Translations under genes and position numbers: made by a program
Shown: piece by piece, positions 43,190 to 52,721 of the stretch
Layout: every line of letters begins with the position of its first letter
Numbering within the stretch: the first letter of the stretch is position 1
The notes under the pieces: model-generated
Told to the model about the DNA's origin: nothing
The model's input: only the letters and a program-made list of their open reading frames with translations
Databases searched by the model: none
NCBI GenBank assembly: GCA_963752565.1
Contig: CAVVZC010000018.1
Span: 12,534-76,533 of the forward strand
From: UBA11574 sp963752565
Lineage (GTDB): Bacteria; Desulfobacterota; Desulfobacteria; Desulfobacterales; UBA11574
Length of the DNA: 64,000 bases
Reading direction: 5' to 3'

Positions 43190-43337
43190 GTTTAAAGTGA
43201 ACTAAAGTTTAAAGTGAGCTAAATCCGCCAAAGTTCGGTGGCGGATAAAGTTAAGGAATTCTGACAATTATATATAATTTCAGTGGAGCGTAGCGACTCA
43301 ACAATTTTAGGCACTTTAGATCACTATAGGCACTTTT
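43190..43337. repeat. MITE-like element between dctP and dctQ
   Basis: About 148 bp with imperfect ends AAAGTGAACTAAAG..AAAGTGAGCTAAA and TTTTAGGCACTTTAGATCAC...GGCACTTT. It contains the nested palindrome at 43225-43244 and GGAGCGTAGCGACTC. A solo TTTGAGATAGGT (43141-43152), matching the ends of the element near argC, lies just upstream. The remaining gap to dctQ shows nothing. Confidence 0.7.
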
Positions 43338-43461
43338 AACTTATCTGGTTATTAGGCAAACAGCCCCTTTCAGGGGCAAACCAAAGCCTATCCCTTTGGG
43401 CCAGGATTATTTACTTTTGAACCAATGTCGAGTCCTAACAACGTAATAACTATAAAACACA

Positions 43462-43947
43462 ATGCAAATTTTTGAAAAATTGGGCCACGGTTTGGCAAAA
43501 AAAATGTACTGGGTTGCAGGAACGGCCATTGTTGCCATGATGTTACTTACCTGCGCAGATGTTGTTTTACGTTATTTTCGCAGACCCATTCCCGGAACCT
43601 ATGAGCTGGTCTGCTTTCTGGGAGCCGTCGCCGTCTCTTTTGCCATGGCCCATACATCCATAGAAAAAGGGCATGTATCGGTGAGCTTTATTGTCAGTCT
43701 TTTCCCTTCGAGGATTCAAAGGCTCATTGAATGTATAACCAGCTGCTTTGGATTATTCCTTTTTGCACTCATTGCATGGCAGTCCATCATTTATGCAAAT
43801 GATCTTCACGCTTCGCGTGAGGTTTCACTAACGTTAGAACTCCCCTTTTATCCATTTGTGTATGGAATCGGTTTTTCTGCGGCAGTGGTTTGTCTTATAC
43901 TTTTATCTGATTTAATTAAAAATGCTTTGAAGATCTTGGAGAAATGA
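43462..43947 (+). CDS. dctQ: TRAP transporter small membrane subunit (DctQ family)
   Basis: The 161-residue protein has four hydrophobic segments (near 17-38, 50-70, 88-110 and 130-152), the usual DctQ layout, with family-like ADVVLRYFRRPIPGTYELV. It supports the large permease subunit. ATGA overlap with dctM shows tight coupling. It is separated from dctP by about 400 bases carrying a terminator and a MITE, so its promoter is uncertain. Confidence 0.9.
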   Translation: MQIFEKLGHGLAKKMYWVAGTAIVAMMLLTCADVVLRYFRRPIPGTYELVCFLGAVAVSFAMAHTSIEKGHVSVSFIVSLFPSRIQRLIECITSCFGLFLFALIAWQSIIYANDLHASREVSLTLELPFYPFVYGIGFSAAVVCLILLSDLIKNALKILEK

Positions 43948-45245
43948 GCCTATCAACCACTGGAATCATTGGGATTATCGTCCTGATTGTCCTTTTGTAT
44001 TCAAAAATGCCTGTGGGTTTTGCCATGGGTTTTCTGGGACTCATCGGATTCAGCTATGTGGTAAATTTTGATGCAGGATTGAATCTTTTGGTCCGGGATG
44101 TCTGGGATGTTTTTTCCTCCTATAATTTGACCGTTATTCCCCTTTTTGTGTTTATGGGCCAGATTGCCTTTCACGCCGGCATCAGCCGCAGGCTGTATGA
44201 TTCAGCCTATGTGCTGCTGGGGCATCGGCGCGGGGGTCTGGCCATGACAACCGTGGGTGCCTGCGCCGCTTTCTCCGCCATATGCGGCTCAACCAATGCA
44301 ACAGCGGCCACCATGGCCACGGTTGCCCTTCCTGAAATGAAAAGATATGGATACGATATGGGCCTTGCCACAGGTACCGTGGCTGCGGCTGGAAGTCTTG
44401 GTATTCTTATACCTCCCAGTGTGATTTTCATCGTCTACGGCATTCTCACCGAGCAGTCCATTGGAAAACTTTTCGCAGCCGGTATCCTGCCCGGCATTCT
44501 CCTTTGCTTTCTTTTTCTTTTGACCATTCATCTTCGTGTCATGAAAAACCCCTCTCTGGCCCCCCCGGGTCCCAAGAGCAATATTCGTGAAAAATTCAGA
44601 TCCTTTACCGGCATACTCGAAACCATGATATTGTTTGCACTGGTTATGGGCGGAATTTTTTTTGGGCTATTCACACCCACCGAGGCTGCGGCAACAGGCG
44701 CTTTTATGACCCTTCTCATCGCCATAATCAGGAGACAACTTTACTGGAAAGGGTTTATTCAATCCCTTGCAGATACAACCAAAATCAGTTGTATGATCAT
44801 GGTAATCGTCACCGGTGCGGTGATATTCGGTCATTTTATGGCCATTACCCGGATACCTTATTTGCTTGCCGATTATGTAAGTTCTCTTCCGCTTCCGCCC
44901 CATGCGATTATCGGCGTGATCATTTTAGTCTATCTTATCGGGGGCTGTTTTATGGATGCACTGGCCATGATCATGCTGACCATCCCCATATTTTTTCCGG
45001 TTGTTCAAACCCTCGGGTTTGATCCGATCTGGTTCGGTGTGGTCATTGTTCTAATCACGGAAATGGGTGTAATTACGCCGCCTGTGGGTATAAATGTCTA
45101 TGTGGTCTATGGTGTGGCAAGGGATGTCCCTTTAGAGAAAATCTTCAAGGGAGTTTTTCCCATGCTCATATCTTTGCTTGTGTGCAATCTGCTCCTTATT
45201 TTGTTTCCCCAAATCGCCCTCTGGCTGCCAAGCCTCATGCGGTGA
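43944..45245 (+). CDS. dctM: TRAP transporter large permease subunit (DctM family)
   Basis: Twelve-or-more-segment permease that carries substrate with sodium ions. The 433-residue length is standard, with DctM motifs PVGFAMGFLGLIGF, FMGQIAFHAGISRRLYDSAY, CGSTNATAATMATVALPEMKRYGYD and GSLGILIPPSVIFIVYGILTEQSIGKLF. It completes a dctPQM set; the substrate class cannot be told from sequence. Confidence 0.93.
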   Translation: MSLSTTGIIGIIVLIVLLYSKMPVGFAMGFLGLIGFSYVVNFDAGLNLLVRDVWDVFSSYNLTVIPLFVFMGQIAFHAGISRRLYDSAYVLLGHRRGGLAMTTVGACAAFSAICGSTNATAATMATVALPEMKRYGYDMGLATGTVAAAGSLGILIPPSVIFIVYGILTEQSIGKLFAAGILPGILLCFLFLLTIHLRVMKNPSLAPPGPKSNIREKFRSFTGILETMILFALVMGGIFFGLFTPTEAAATGAFMTLLIAIIRRQLYWKGFIQSLADTTKISCMIMVIVTGAVIFGHFMAITRIPYLLADYVSSLPLPPHAIIGVIILVYLIGGCFMDALAMIMLTIPIFFPVVQTLGFDPIWFGVVIVLITEMGVITPPVGINVYVVYGVARDVPLEKIFKGVFPMLISLLVCNLLLILFPQIALWLPSLMR

Positions 45246-45320
45246 AATAAACCCAGGTAAAGCGGTTAAAGATTAATGGGTTCACGGTTCACCATAGCCA
45301 ACCTCCCCAATTAAACTAGA

Positions 45321-45455
45321 ACCTATCTCAAAAATAAGATTAGGGTTCAGGGCAAGGCGCGAACGGTGAAAATGCGGAGCATACACGTAGTATGTGAGCA
45401 TTTTGAACCGTTTCGCAACGCAGCCATGGGCAGTTAGATTTTTTTTGAGATAGGT
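45321..45455. repeat. MITE-like element abutting the argC stop
   Basis: A 135-bp element with ends ACCTATCTCAAAAA and TTTTTGAGATAGGT and an inner palindrome (GCGAACGGT..GAAAATGC / GCATTTT..AACCGTTTCGC). Its right end lies one base from the argC stop codon, so it may serve as the argC 3' hairpin. Confidence 0.85.
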
Positions 45456-45456
45456 C

Positions 45457-46494
45457 CTAAACAGGAAAAGGAACCATTTTTAGCCCTGCGGTTTCATCCA
45501 GACCAAGCATGATGTTCATGTTTTGAACAGCCTGCCCCGCTGCACCTTTTACCAGGTTGTCGATGGCCGAAATCAGGATCAGACGTTGGTTCCGTTTATC
45601 TATCTTAAATCCGATGTCACAATAATTGGTACCGCGAACATTCCGGGTGTCAGGCAAACGGCTTTCTTTACAGATACGAACAAACGGACGTCCGGAATAA
45701 AATGTGGTGAGACAATCCTCAATATCTTTGTGGCCAATGTCTCTTACAGGAGTGGTATACAGGGTGGTAAGTATTCCCCGGGACATGGGAACAAGGTGGG
45801 GAACAAACGTAAGATGCACCGGCTTGCCGGTTTCAATGGTCAGCACCTCCTCCATCTCGGGGTTGTGCCGGTGTTCTGCTACCTTATATGCCTTAAACGA
45901 TTCGTTAACCTCACAAAAGTGAGCTGTCAAGGATAAGCTGCGGCCGGCGCCGCTAACGCCGGATTTTGAATCGGCAACAATGGTATGGGTATCGATAAAA
46001 TTGCGCTTCAATAACGGCAACAGAGGCAAAAGTACACCGGTGGGATAACATCCGGGAGCACCCACAAGGGTTGCATTCTTAATCTGTTCGAAATAGACTT
46101 CACAGAGTCCATATACTGATTTTTCAAGCAAATCCGTTGCCGTATGCTTCTGATAATGCGCCTCATACGTTGCAGAATCCTTGAATCTAAAATCCGCCGA
46201 AAGGTCGATAACCTTTTTGCCTCGAGAAATAAGCTCAGGCACAATCTCCATGGGAATCTTGTGTGGAAGCGCGGTAAATACAACTTCCGCGTTGTCACAT
46301 ATTTTATCCACGGACAGGGCCTCACACACCAGATTCACAGAACCTGTCATTGAGGGAAAAATCTCGTCAAACTTTAAACCGGCATACTGGCGAGACGTCA
46401 GGATGGTCAACTCGATATCGGGATGACCGCAAAGTATCCGCACAAGCTCGGCACCGGCATAACCGGTAGCACCTATTATACCCACCCGTATCAT
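45457..46494 (-). CDS. argC: N-acetyl-gamma-glutamyl-phosphate reductase
   Basis: Third step of arginine synthesis, NADPH-dependent. The 345-residue product (ATG 46494, behind GGGGGAC) shows the nucleotide fold VGIIGATGYAGAELVRIL, the catalytic Cys in GAPGCYPTGVLL, and SGVSGAGR and HRHNPE motifs. An in-frame ATG 12 bases upstream is less likely. No other arg gene is near. The gene ends one base before a MITE. Confidence 0.95.
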   Translation of the reverse strand: MIRVGIIGATGYAGAELVRILCGHPDIELTILTSRQYAGLKFDEIFPSMTGSVNLVCEALSVDKICDNAEVVFTALPHKIPMEIVPELISRGKKVIDLSADFRFKDSATYEAHYQKHTATDLLEKSVYGLCEVYFEQIKNATLVGAPGCYPTGVLLPLLPLLKRNFIDTHTIVADSKSGVSGAGRSLSLTAHFCEVNESFKAYKVAEHRHNPEMEEVLTIETGKPVHLTFVPHLVPMSRGILTTLYTTPVRDIGHKDIEDCLTTFYSGRPFVRICKESRLPDTRNVRGTNYCDIGFKIDKRNQRLILISAIDNLVKGAAGQAVQNMNIMLGLDETAGLKMVPFPV

Positions 46495-46522
46495 ATCGTC
46501 CCCCATCTTTTATATGATTTTT

Positions 46523-46817
46523 GATTGAAGATTGACGATTGAAAACAACTGTCTATCATCCAAATTATCACCTTTCAATGATCAAGGTCCAGGATAAAAA
46601 TACTTGAAAACAAGTAATAGTATTAGTCCTTTGAAATAAATCAATTTTAAAGGAGCTTCAGGTACAATCGATTGACGATTTTCTATTGAAGATTGTCGGA
46701 GAGAAGCGTAGATCCCGATTCATCGGGGAATTTTAAGGAATTATTCCAATGTTATTAATGAAAAGAGAAAGGGCGATACTACAAATTTTCAATCTTCAAT
46801 TGTCAATTTTCAATTTG
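46523..46817. repeat. Palindromic ATTGAAGATTGAC-type repeat between argC and livF
   Basis: GATTGAAGATTGACGATTGAAAAC (left part, 46523 onward) and TTTTCAATCTTCAATTGTC...TTTTCAATTTGG (46785-46817) are inverted relatives, with a third partial copy at 46668-46698. It fills the whole gap and encodes nothing. Confidence 0.65.
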
Positions 46818-46821
46818 GTTT

Positions 46822-47535
46822 TTAGCCGCCCAGATAGGCCTGCTTGACTTCGGGATTTGCAAGCAGCATTTCAGAGCTTCCTTCCAGAACCAGGCTTCCG
46901 CTTTCGAGCACATAGCCGCGCTGCGCAAATTGAAGCGCCATCCGGGCATTCTGCTCCACAAGCAAAATGGTGGTTCCTTCCTCGTTGAGTTGTTTGAGCG
47001 CATTAAAGACATTCAGCATTAATAAAGGTGCAAGACCCATTGAAGGCTCGTCCAGGAGCATGATCCTTCTTCCGCTCATAAACGCCCTCCCGATGGCGAG
47101 CATCTGTTGTTCTCCGCCGCTCAGTGTTCCTGATTTCTGGTTTTTACGTTCTTCAAGACGTGGGAAAATACTGAATACTCTCTTGAGGTCCTCCTGGATC
47201 TTTTCGTTGTCTTTTCTGGAAAAAGTAGCCAGCCGGAGATTCTCCATAATCGTCAGGTTACCGAACAGTCGTCTACCTTCGGGAACATGAGAAATCCCGA
47301 ACTCACTCACCACCTTGTCTGCAGGGTATTTCAGAAGGTCATTGCCCATGAACGTCATTGTTGTTCCTTCTTCCACCGGAACCAATCTTGAAATTGCTCT
47401 CAGCGTTGTACTCTTACCAGCCCCATTGGCACCGATGATGCAAACAATCTCGCCATCATCGATCTGAAAATCAATTCCGTGAAGCGCACGAATATTACCA
47501 TACGAAACTTGAAGGTTTTCCACTGATAACAACAT
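46822..47535 (-). CDS. livF: Branched-chain amino acid ABC transporter ATPase LivF
   Basis: One of two ATPases of the Liv importer. The 237-residue protein has Walker A GANGAGKSTT, signature LSGGEQQMLAIGRAFM, Walker B IMLLDEPSMGLAP and the switch His. LivF-specific features include VSYGNIRALHGI and VLLVEQN. Its start overlaps the livG stop by one base. Confidence 0.95.
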   Translation of the reverse strand: MLLSVENLQVSYGNIRALHGIDFQIDDGEIVCIIGANGAGKSTTLRAISRLVPVEEGTTMTFMGNDLLKYPADKVVSEFGISHVPEGRRLFGNLTIMENLRLATFSRKDNEKIQEDLKRVFSIFPRLEERKNQKSGTLSGGEQQMLAIGRAFMSGRRIMLLDEPSMGLAPLLMLNVFNALKQLNEEGTTILLVEQNARMALQFAQRGYVLESGSLVLEGSSEMLLANPEVKQAYLGG

Positions 47536-48305
47536 TAGAGCACCACCTCTTTGCCCAGATAAGCATCAATTACTTTTGGGTCGTTTTGAATTTCTTCCGG
47601 TGTGCCCTCGGAGATAACCCGGCCAAAGTCAAGGGTCTGGATGATCTCGCACAACTCCATAACCATCTTCAACCTGTGTTCGATGAGAAAAATGGCCAGG
47701 CCCAGTTCTCGGTGAACATGCCTGATGATCTCCATCATCTGAATCAGCTCTTCCGGATTCATTCCGGCCGTGGGTTCATCCAGAAACAGTATTTTGGGTT
47801 CTATGGCCAGGGCCCGGGCCATCTCAACCCTTCGTTGATCACCGTAAGGAAGATTAATGACGACCTGATCTGCAATGTGGTCGACACCGACTATTTTCAA
47901 AAGGTCGTGGGCTTTCGCCTCGATTTTTGCTTCTTCCCTTTGCCGCTTGGGTGTGCCGAAAAAGGCCCCGATGAGACCATAGGTTATCTTAGAGTAACAC
48001 GCCATCTTTACGTGCTCAAGGACGGTCATATGCCGCCAGAGCTGTAAATTTTGGAAGGTTCTGGCGATGCCCATGTCCGCGATCCGGTGAGGCTCGAGGC
48101 CGGTAATTCTTTTGCTTTCCAGATAGATGTCTCCTTCAGTGGGTTTGTAGATACCGGTAATGAGGTTAAAAATCGTGGTTTTGCCTGCCCCGTTGGGTCC
48201 GATGAGACCTCTGATCTGGCCGGGTTCTATTTTTAGATCGTAGTTGTTGACGGCCCGCAAACCCCCAAAGTCGTGGCTCATTTTATCAACACGAAGCAGT
48301 GGCAT
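47535..48305 (-). CDS. livG: Branched-chain amino acid ABC transporter ATPase LivG
   Basis: Partner ATPase of LivF. The 256-residue protein shows SHDFGGLRAVNNY, Walker A GPNGAGKTT, the LivG-type GIARTFQNLQLWRHMTVLEHV, signature LPYGDQRRVEMARALA and Walker B ILFLDEPTAGMNPEE. It lies one base after livM and overlaps livF by one base. Confidence 0.95.
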   Translation of the reverse strand: MPLLRVDKMSHDFGGLRAVNNYDLKIEPGQIRGLIGPNGAGKTTIFNLITGIYKPTEGDIYLESKRITGLEPHRIADMGIARTFQNLQLWRHMTVLEHVKMACYSKITYGLIGAFFGTPKRQREEAKIEAKAHDLLKIVGVDHIADQVVINLPYGDQRRVEMARALAIEPKILFLDEPTAGMNPEELIQMMEIIRHVHRELGLAIFLIEHRLKMVMELCEIIQTLDFGRVISEGTPEEIQNDPKVIDAYLGKEVVL

Positions 48306-48306
48306 T

Positions 48307-49575
48307 CTATACCTCTTTTTCCTGCTTATGTTTGGGTTTTATAAGTTTCTTAACGTCGAATTCTTTAAAGGCGATGAGACCCGTAGGACGATAAATCATC
48401 ACCAAAATGAGCAAAAGGGGAATAATAATCCACTTAAAGATCTCCAGCGGTCGAAGGGCTTCACTGAGCATGCTCAGGCTTACTGCACCCACAATCGAGC
48501 CGTAAACGGAATTCAACCCGCCAAAGTAGACCATTGCCAAAACTTCAGCCAGCTTCTGAAGACCAAACGTCCCTGGATTTACATACCTTAACACGTGGGC
48601 AAAAAGACCCCCGGCCACGCCGGCCCAAAACGCCGCAAACAAAAAGGCCACGATTTTTGTTTTTCTGGTGTCAACGGTCATGGCATTGGCTGCTATTTCG
48701 TCGTCGCGAACTGCATTCAGCGCTTTTCCCATGGTAGAGCGCACAAAATTGTTGATGATCCACACGCAGGCGACGGTCCACAAAAAGACCGTGGGGAGAT
48801 TGGCATAATCCGGCTGGCTGCTTAAGCCCCGTGGGCCGCCAACGACCTCCAAATTCTCTATCATGCTTTTCACGATAAACATAAATGCCAAAGATATGAT
48901 CGCCAGATAGTCACCCCTGGTCCGAAACGAGGGTATCGCGATTGCAAGTGCGCCAAAGGCTGCGACTAAACCGCCGATGATCAACGCAATGGGAAACATA
49001 TACGGGCCTAAAGCGGCGGGGAGAACTGCAGGCCCGAAAAGCTTGTCCTTAGCGAACAGGAGCAACGTAAACACCGAGGCTGCGTAAGCCCCCAATGCCA
49101 TAAAGCCGGGATGGGAGCAGGAAAATTCTCCCATGTATCCGTTAACCACGTTTAAGCTCAACGTCACCATAATGGCGATCATGGTCAGCTTAAGCGTCAG
49201 AACCCGGTAGGCACTGATATCAGACCATAGATGCAAAATCGCATACAGAAATCCAAGATGAATACCTACCGAAACTATCGTGGGGAAATTAAAAAGCCAG
49301 GCAACCAATCGATTTGTAGCCGCTGCACTCAGCCGGGCTACGGCGCCTATGGGCAGCGCATATATCAGCAGCACGAATATCAGTACGCTGGGAATTGACA
49401 AAGGCTTTTTGAGCATGATCACAAAGCCGAAAAGGACCGGAATTTTGGGCAGATTTAAAATTTCGGTCAGCGGATCACCCAAATAATGCTCGAGTACTAC
49501 CGCGATCAGTGCGCCAAGCAGCCAGCCCAGCAAAGGTACCTGTGAGAACGAATTCCGTAACTTTTTAAAAATCAT
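48307..49575 (-). CDS. livM: Branched-chain amino acid ABC transporter permease LivM
   Basis: Membrane subunit of the Liv importer. The 422-residue protein has multiple membrane helices, the long N-terminal extension typical of LivM, and the family segments VVNGYMGEFSCSHPGFMALGAYA, YLAIISLAFMFIV and FAAFWAGVAGGLFAH. It is separated from livH by 78 bases. Confidence 0.93.
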   Translation of the reverse strand: MIFKKLRNSFSQVPLLGWLLGALIAVVLEHYLGDPLTEILNLPKIPVLFGFVIMLKKPLSIPSVLIFVLLIYALPIGAVARLSAAATNRLVAWLFNFPTIVSVGIHLGFLYAILHLWSDISAYRVLTLKLTMIAIMVTLSLNVVNGYMGEFSCSHPGFMALGAYAASVFTLLLFAKDKLFGPAVLPAALGPYMFPIALIIGGLVAAFGALAIAIPSFRTRGDYLAIISLAFMFIVKSMIENLEVVGGPRGLSSQPDYANLPTVFLWTVACVWIINNFVRSTMGKALNAVRDDEIAANAMTVDTRKTKIVAFLFAAFWAGVAGGLFAHVLRYVNPGTFGLQKLAEVLAMVYFGGLNSVYGSIVGAVSLSMLSEALRPLEIFKWIIIPLLLILVMIYRPTGLIAFKEFDVKKLIKPKHKQEKEV

Positions 49576-49653
49576 CTTTTCTTTTTTTAAACCGCTCCAT
49601 GGATAATACTTTTTTTAAAACCCTGTAAACTCCACGGCTCCTGTAAAAAACAC

Positions 49654-50577
49654 CTACAATCTCAGACGTGCGCTGTAAGGCTCTCCAAAAAACCCGTGAG
49701 GCCTAAACGTTAGAATAAGAAGAATGATTGAATAAGCGATAAAATCACGGAGGGTCGAAGGAAATATCATGGCCACAAATATTTCAATGAAACCCAGCAA
49801 GAATCCGGCCATGCAAGCGCCTAAAATAGAACCTCTCCCTCCTAAAATAGCCGCCACAAATGCCTTCCAACCGAACACAATGCCCATGTATGGATCGAGA
49901 ACCGGGTAGGCAACCCCGAAAAGTATCCCAGCAGCAGCAGCCAGGGCCGAACCAATGGCAAACGTCATGGCGGCAATGGTGTTTATGGACACACCCATCA
50001 GAGGAACGACGACATAATCAAAGGCCATGGCCCGCATGGCCATCCCCCACTTGGTCCTGCGTACAAACTGGTGCAGTCCCAACATCAGCGTCAAAGATAC
50101 CACTACGATCATAATTTTCTTGTTCGTGACATACACGCCGCCAATATTATATGTCGTTGATTTGATCAGAGATGGAAATCGAACTCTTTTGGCGCCCAAG
50201 AGAGCCAGGTTTCCGGTCTCGAGAATGATACCGATCATCAACCCGGTGATTGCCGCCGAAGCTCTCGGTGCTTCCCGCAAAGGTCGATAACCCAGCCTTT
50301 CCACCAGCATGCCCACAAAAGAGGTCAGAAACATGGAAATGATAATGGTCAACACCAAGATCAACCAGTTGGGCAGTGCTATTGCACCGAAAGACGCCAG
50401 TGCCGTTACGCCGGTTGCAACACCAAATCCGATGTAAGCTCCGACCATGAAAATATCACCGTGGGCAAAATTGAAAAGCATCAAGATGCCGTATACCATT
50501 GAGTATCCCAGCGCAATCAATGCATAAAAGCTACCCCATTGCAGTGCATTTATCAGGTTTTGGAAGAAAAACGTCAT
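49654..50577 (-). CDS. livH: Branched-chain amino acid ABC transporter permease LivH
   Basis: Second membrane subunit. The 307-residue protein begins with the typical NLINALQWGSFYALIALGYSMVYG, followed by LFNFAHGDIFMVGAYIGF and ends with the LivH pattern AILGGRGSILGACMAGFLLGFIE. It lies downstream of livK behind a terminator hairpin. Confidence 0.94.
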   Translation of the reverse strand: MTFFFQNLINALQWGSFYALIALGYSMVYGILMLFNFAHGDIFMVGAYIGFGVATGVTALASFGAIALPNWLILVLTIIISMFLTSFVGMLVERLGYRPLREAPRASAAITGLMIGIILETGNLALLGAKRVRFPSLIKSTTYNIGGVYVTNKKIMIVVVSLTLMLGLHQFVRRTKWGMAMRAMAFDYVVVPLMGVSINTIAAMTFAIGSALAAAAGILFGVAYPVLDPYMGIVFGWKAFVAAILGGRGSILGACMAGFLLGFIEIFVAMIFPSTLRDFIAYSIILLILTFRPHGFFGEPYSARLRL

Positions 50578-50885
50578 CTATAATTATTCCTTTTCTTTCA
50601 AAAAAAGGCGGGCTCAGAGCGCATTGCCCTGGCCCGCCCTTTTTCTAAGAAAAAATTATAATACCAGCATCGGGCTAAAATAATCTATCGGACCATATAT
50701 TTAATAAAACAAATCATGGCCGTTAGAACCTGCCTTTTCCCCAAAACTTAAGATTGGGAAAAGCGACTTTTTAAAGCAGTTCATTTCCAATTGTCAAGTG
50801 TTTTCAACTTGGCCGTTGACCATTGGAAATTAGATATTTCACCTCGACAAAACGTTGTCGATGATTCTTTAATAAGGGCTCACAC
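50578..50885. other. livK-livH spacer
   Basis: A 308-base spacer between the receptor gene and the permease genes. Apart from the terminator at 50600-50641 it is AT-rich, with a short GACCATTGGAAATT segment near 50818 that resembles part of the repeats flanking holA. Confidence 0.5.
50600..50641 (-). terminator. Terminator hairpin between livK and livH
   Basis: GGCGGGC (50607-50613) pairs with GCCCGCC (50632-50638); on the minus strand it is followed by seven T residues (50606-50600). It can reduce read-through from livK into livHMGF. Confidence 0.85.
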
Positions 50886-52058
50886 TTACGGGCAAACAGA
50901 TTTATAAAACTCGTATTTACCTTTATCGCTGATCTTCACGATAACGGCACACTTTATGGGATCGCCATCTTCGGTAAATGTCATCTTGCCGGTAATACCG
51001 TTAAATTCTTTAATCTTGGCCATGGCATCCCGAACACTCTTGCGGTCCTTTTCTATATTGCCTGTAATTTTGCCTATAGACTGTATGGCCGTCTGAACAA
51101 TGCTCAAGGCATCCCAGGTCAAAGCACCAACATCATCCGGCACATATCCGTGTTTTTTGTTATAGCGATCAATAAAAGCCTTGGTTGCCCCCTTTGCACC
51201 TGCAGCAGCGTAGTGGGTGCTGAAAAAGAGCCCGTAGCAGTCTTTTCCACACAGCTCAACCGTCTCCGCCGAACCCCAGCTGTCACTTCCCACAATCGGC
51301 TTATTCCATCCCAACTCATGGGCCTGCTGAACGATCAAAGCCACTTCATTATAATATTGCGGCGTAAACAACACTTCGGCGCCCGATTTTATGATCTTTG
51401 TCAACTGAGAGCTAAAATCAGCATCCTTTGTTGTAAAACTTTCAAACGCCACCACAGAACCGGCACCGTTTAATTTTTCCCAGGCTTCTTTAAAGAACTC
51501 GGCCAACCCCTTTGGATAATCACTGGCCACATCGTATAAAACTGCGGCTTTGGTGAATCCGAACTCCTCTTTAATGAAATTGGCCAGTACCGGCCCCTGG
51601 AAAGGATCAAGGAAACAGCCTCGGAAAACAAAGGGTCGGTCCTTGGTGGTGTCTGGATTCGTTGACCAGGGGGTAATCATTGGCGTTTTATAGTTGTCTG
51701 CAACCCCTCCTGCAGGTATGGCCTGCTTGGAGGATTGAGGTCCGACAATAACCAGCACTTCATCCTCGGTAATCATTTTGGTATTGACCTTTACTGCCGA
51801 CTCCGCTTTGGATTCATTGTCCTCGATAACCAACTCTACCGGATACTTCTTTCCCCCGACCTCGATTCCGCCGGCAGCTTTGATATCCTCAAGCCACATC
51901 TGGGCGGCAAACTTTGTCCCCTCGCCCACTTTGGGGATGTCCCCGGTCATCGGGGCATTGATACCAATCTTGATCGTTTTTGTCTTACACCAGGCAGAAG
52001 GTATAAAAATTAAACCGATCACCAGACATGAAATGATAAACAACCAACCTTTTCGCAT
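50886..52058 (-). CDS. livK: Branched-chain amino acid ABC transporter binding protein LivK
   Basis: Periplasmic receptor of the Liv importer. From ATG 52058 (behind AAAGGAGG) the 390-residue protein has a signal peptide (LFIISCLVIGLIFIPSAWC) and the type I periplasmic-binding fold: IKIGINAPMTGDIPKVGEG, GPQSSKQAIPAGGVAD, FRGCFLDPFQGPVLA, VALIVQQAHELGWNKPIVG. The open frame extends 30 codons upstream but that part is not signal-like. Ligand could be branched-chain amino acids, other amino acids or amides. Confidence 0.93.
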   Translation of the reverse strand: MRKGWLFIISCLVIGLIFIPSAWCKTKTIKIGINAPMTGDIPKVGEGTKFAAQMWLEDIKAAGGIEVGGKKYPVELVIEDNESKAESAVKVNTKMITEDEVLVIVGPQSSKQAIPAGGVADNYKTPMITPWSTNPDTTKDRPFVFRGCFLDPFQGPVLANFIKEEFGFTKAAVLYDVASDYPKGLAEFFKEAWEKLNGAGSVVAFESFTTKDADFSSQLTKIIKSGAEVLFTPQYYNEVALIVQQAHELGWNKPIVGSDSWGSAETVELCGKDCYGLFFSTHYAAAGAKGATKAFIDRYNKKHGYVPDDVGALTWDALSIVQTAIQSIGKITGNIEKDRKSVRDAMAKIKEFNGITGKMTFTEDGDPIKCAVIVKISDKGKYEFYKSVCP

Positions 52059-52210
52059 AACGGCCTCCTTTTTTCGATAATCGTTAACCTGTTGATTTAC
52101 AAACAATATCGACATCCAATCTCTTTGATTGATCTGGCTCAATAACATGATGAAGATTCTTTTTCAATAAAAATAATAAACTGGCCTCCGGTACTTTTAT
52201 GTTATGAATT

Positions 52211-52423
52211 TCATTTCTTTTGTTTTAGGTCACCGATCATTTCCTTAAGAATGGATATGACATTTCGTCCTCTTTCACGTGCAATTCGATGTGCGTCCTC
52301 AACAAACCTGGCAGCCTGTTGCTCCAACTCCTCCATTGCAGGAACGGGAACATTCATCCTCTGATACTGCCAAGTCAACAGGCGAAGGGCCAGACGTTTC
52401 TCCTGTTGTCTAATAAAGCCCAT
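52211..52423 (-). CDS. Small helical protein, unknown
   Basis: A 70-residue protein (MGFIRQQEKRLALRLLTWQYQ... ending DLKQKK) with amphipathic helices. It has no named domain. It sits between livK and holA on the same strand. The composition and codon use look like a real gene; function unknown. Confidence 0.6.
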   Translation of the reverse strand: MGFIRQQEKRLALRLLTWQYQRMNVPVPAMEELEQQAARFVEDAHRIARERGRNVISILKEMIGDLKQKK

Positions 52424-52512
52424 TTAGGTTCTCCATTTAACGATTGTAACGCTTTAGCCTTTTAAAAACATTATTGCTTTAGTACTTTAATTGTGAATTT
52501 TGTGCATTTTAT

Positions 52513-52677
52513 GGCAAAAAAACAAAACACAAGCACCAAATTCCAAATAAATTCGAAATTCCAAATTTCAATGACCAAAACTAAATTTTGTATATTTAAC
52601 AGCTTATCTTTGTTTTGAAATTTTCTTTTTGGTCATTGGATATTATTTGTTTTTTGTGATTTGTGATTTGTTTTTTC
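52513..52677. repeat. CAATGACCAAAA-type palindromic repeat, copy 1 (downstream of holA)
   Basis: CCAAATAAATTCGAAATTCCAA, with CAATGACCAAAA (52569-52580) and, in inverse orientation, TTTTTGGTCATTGG, makes a long imperfect inverted repeat of about 165 bp. A related copy is at 54272-54415. It has no coding content. Confidence 0.75.
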
Positions 52678-52721
52678 TCTCCGAGCCATAGATCAACGAG
52701 CCGGAGGCCGTTTTATCCGGG

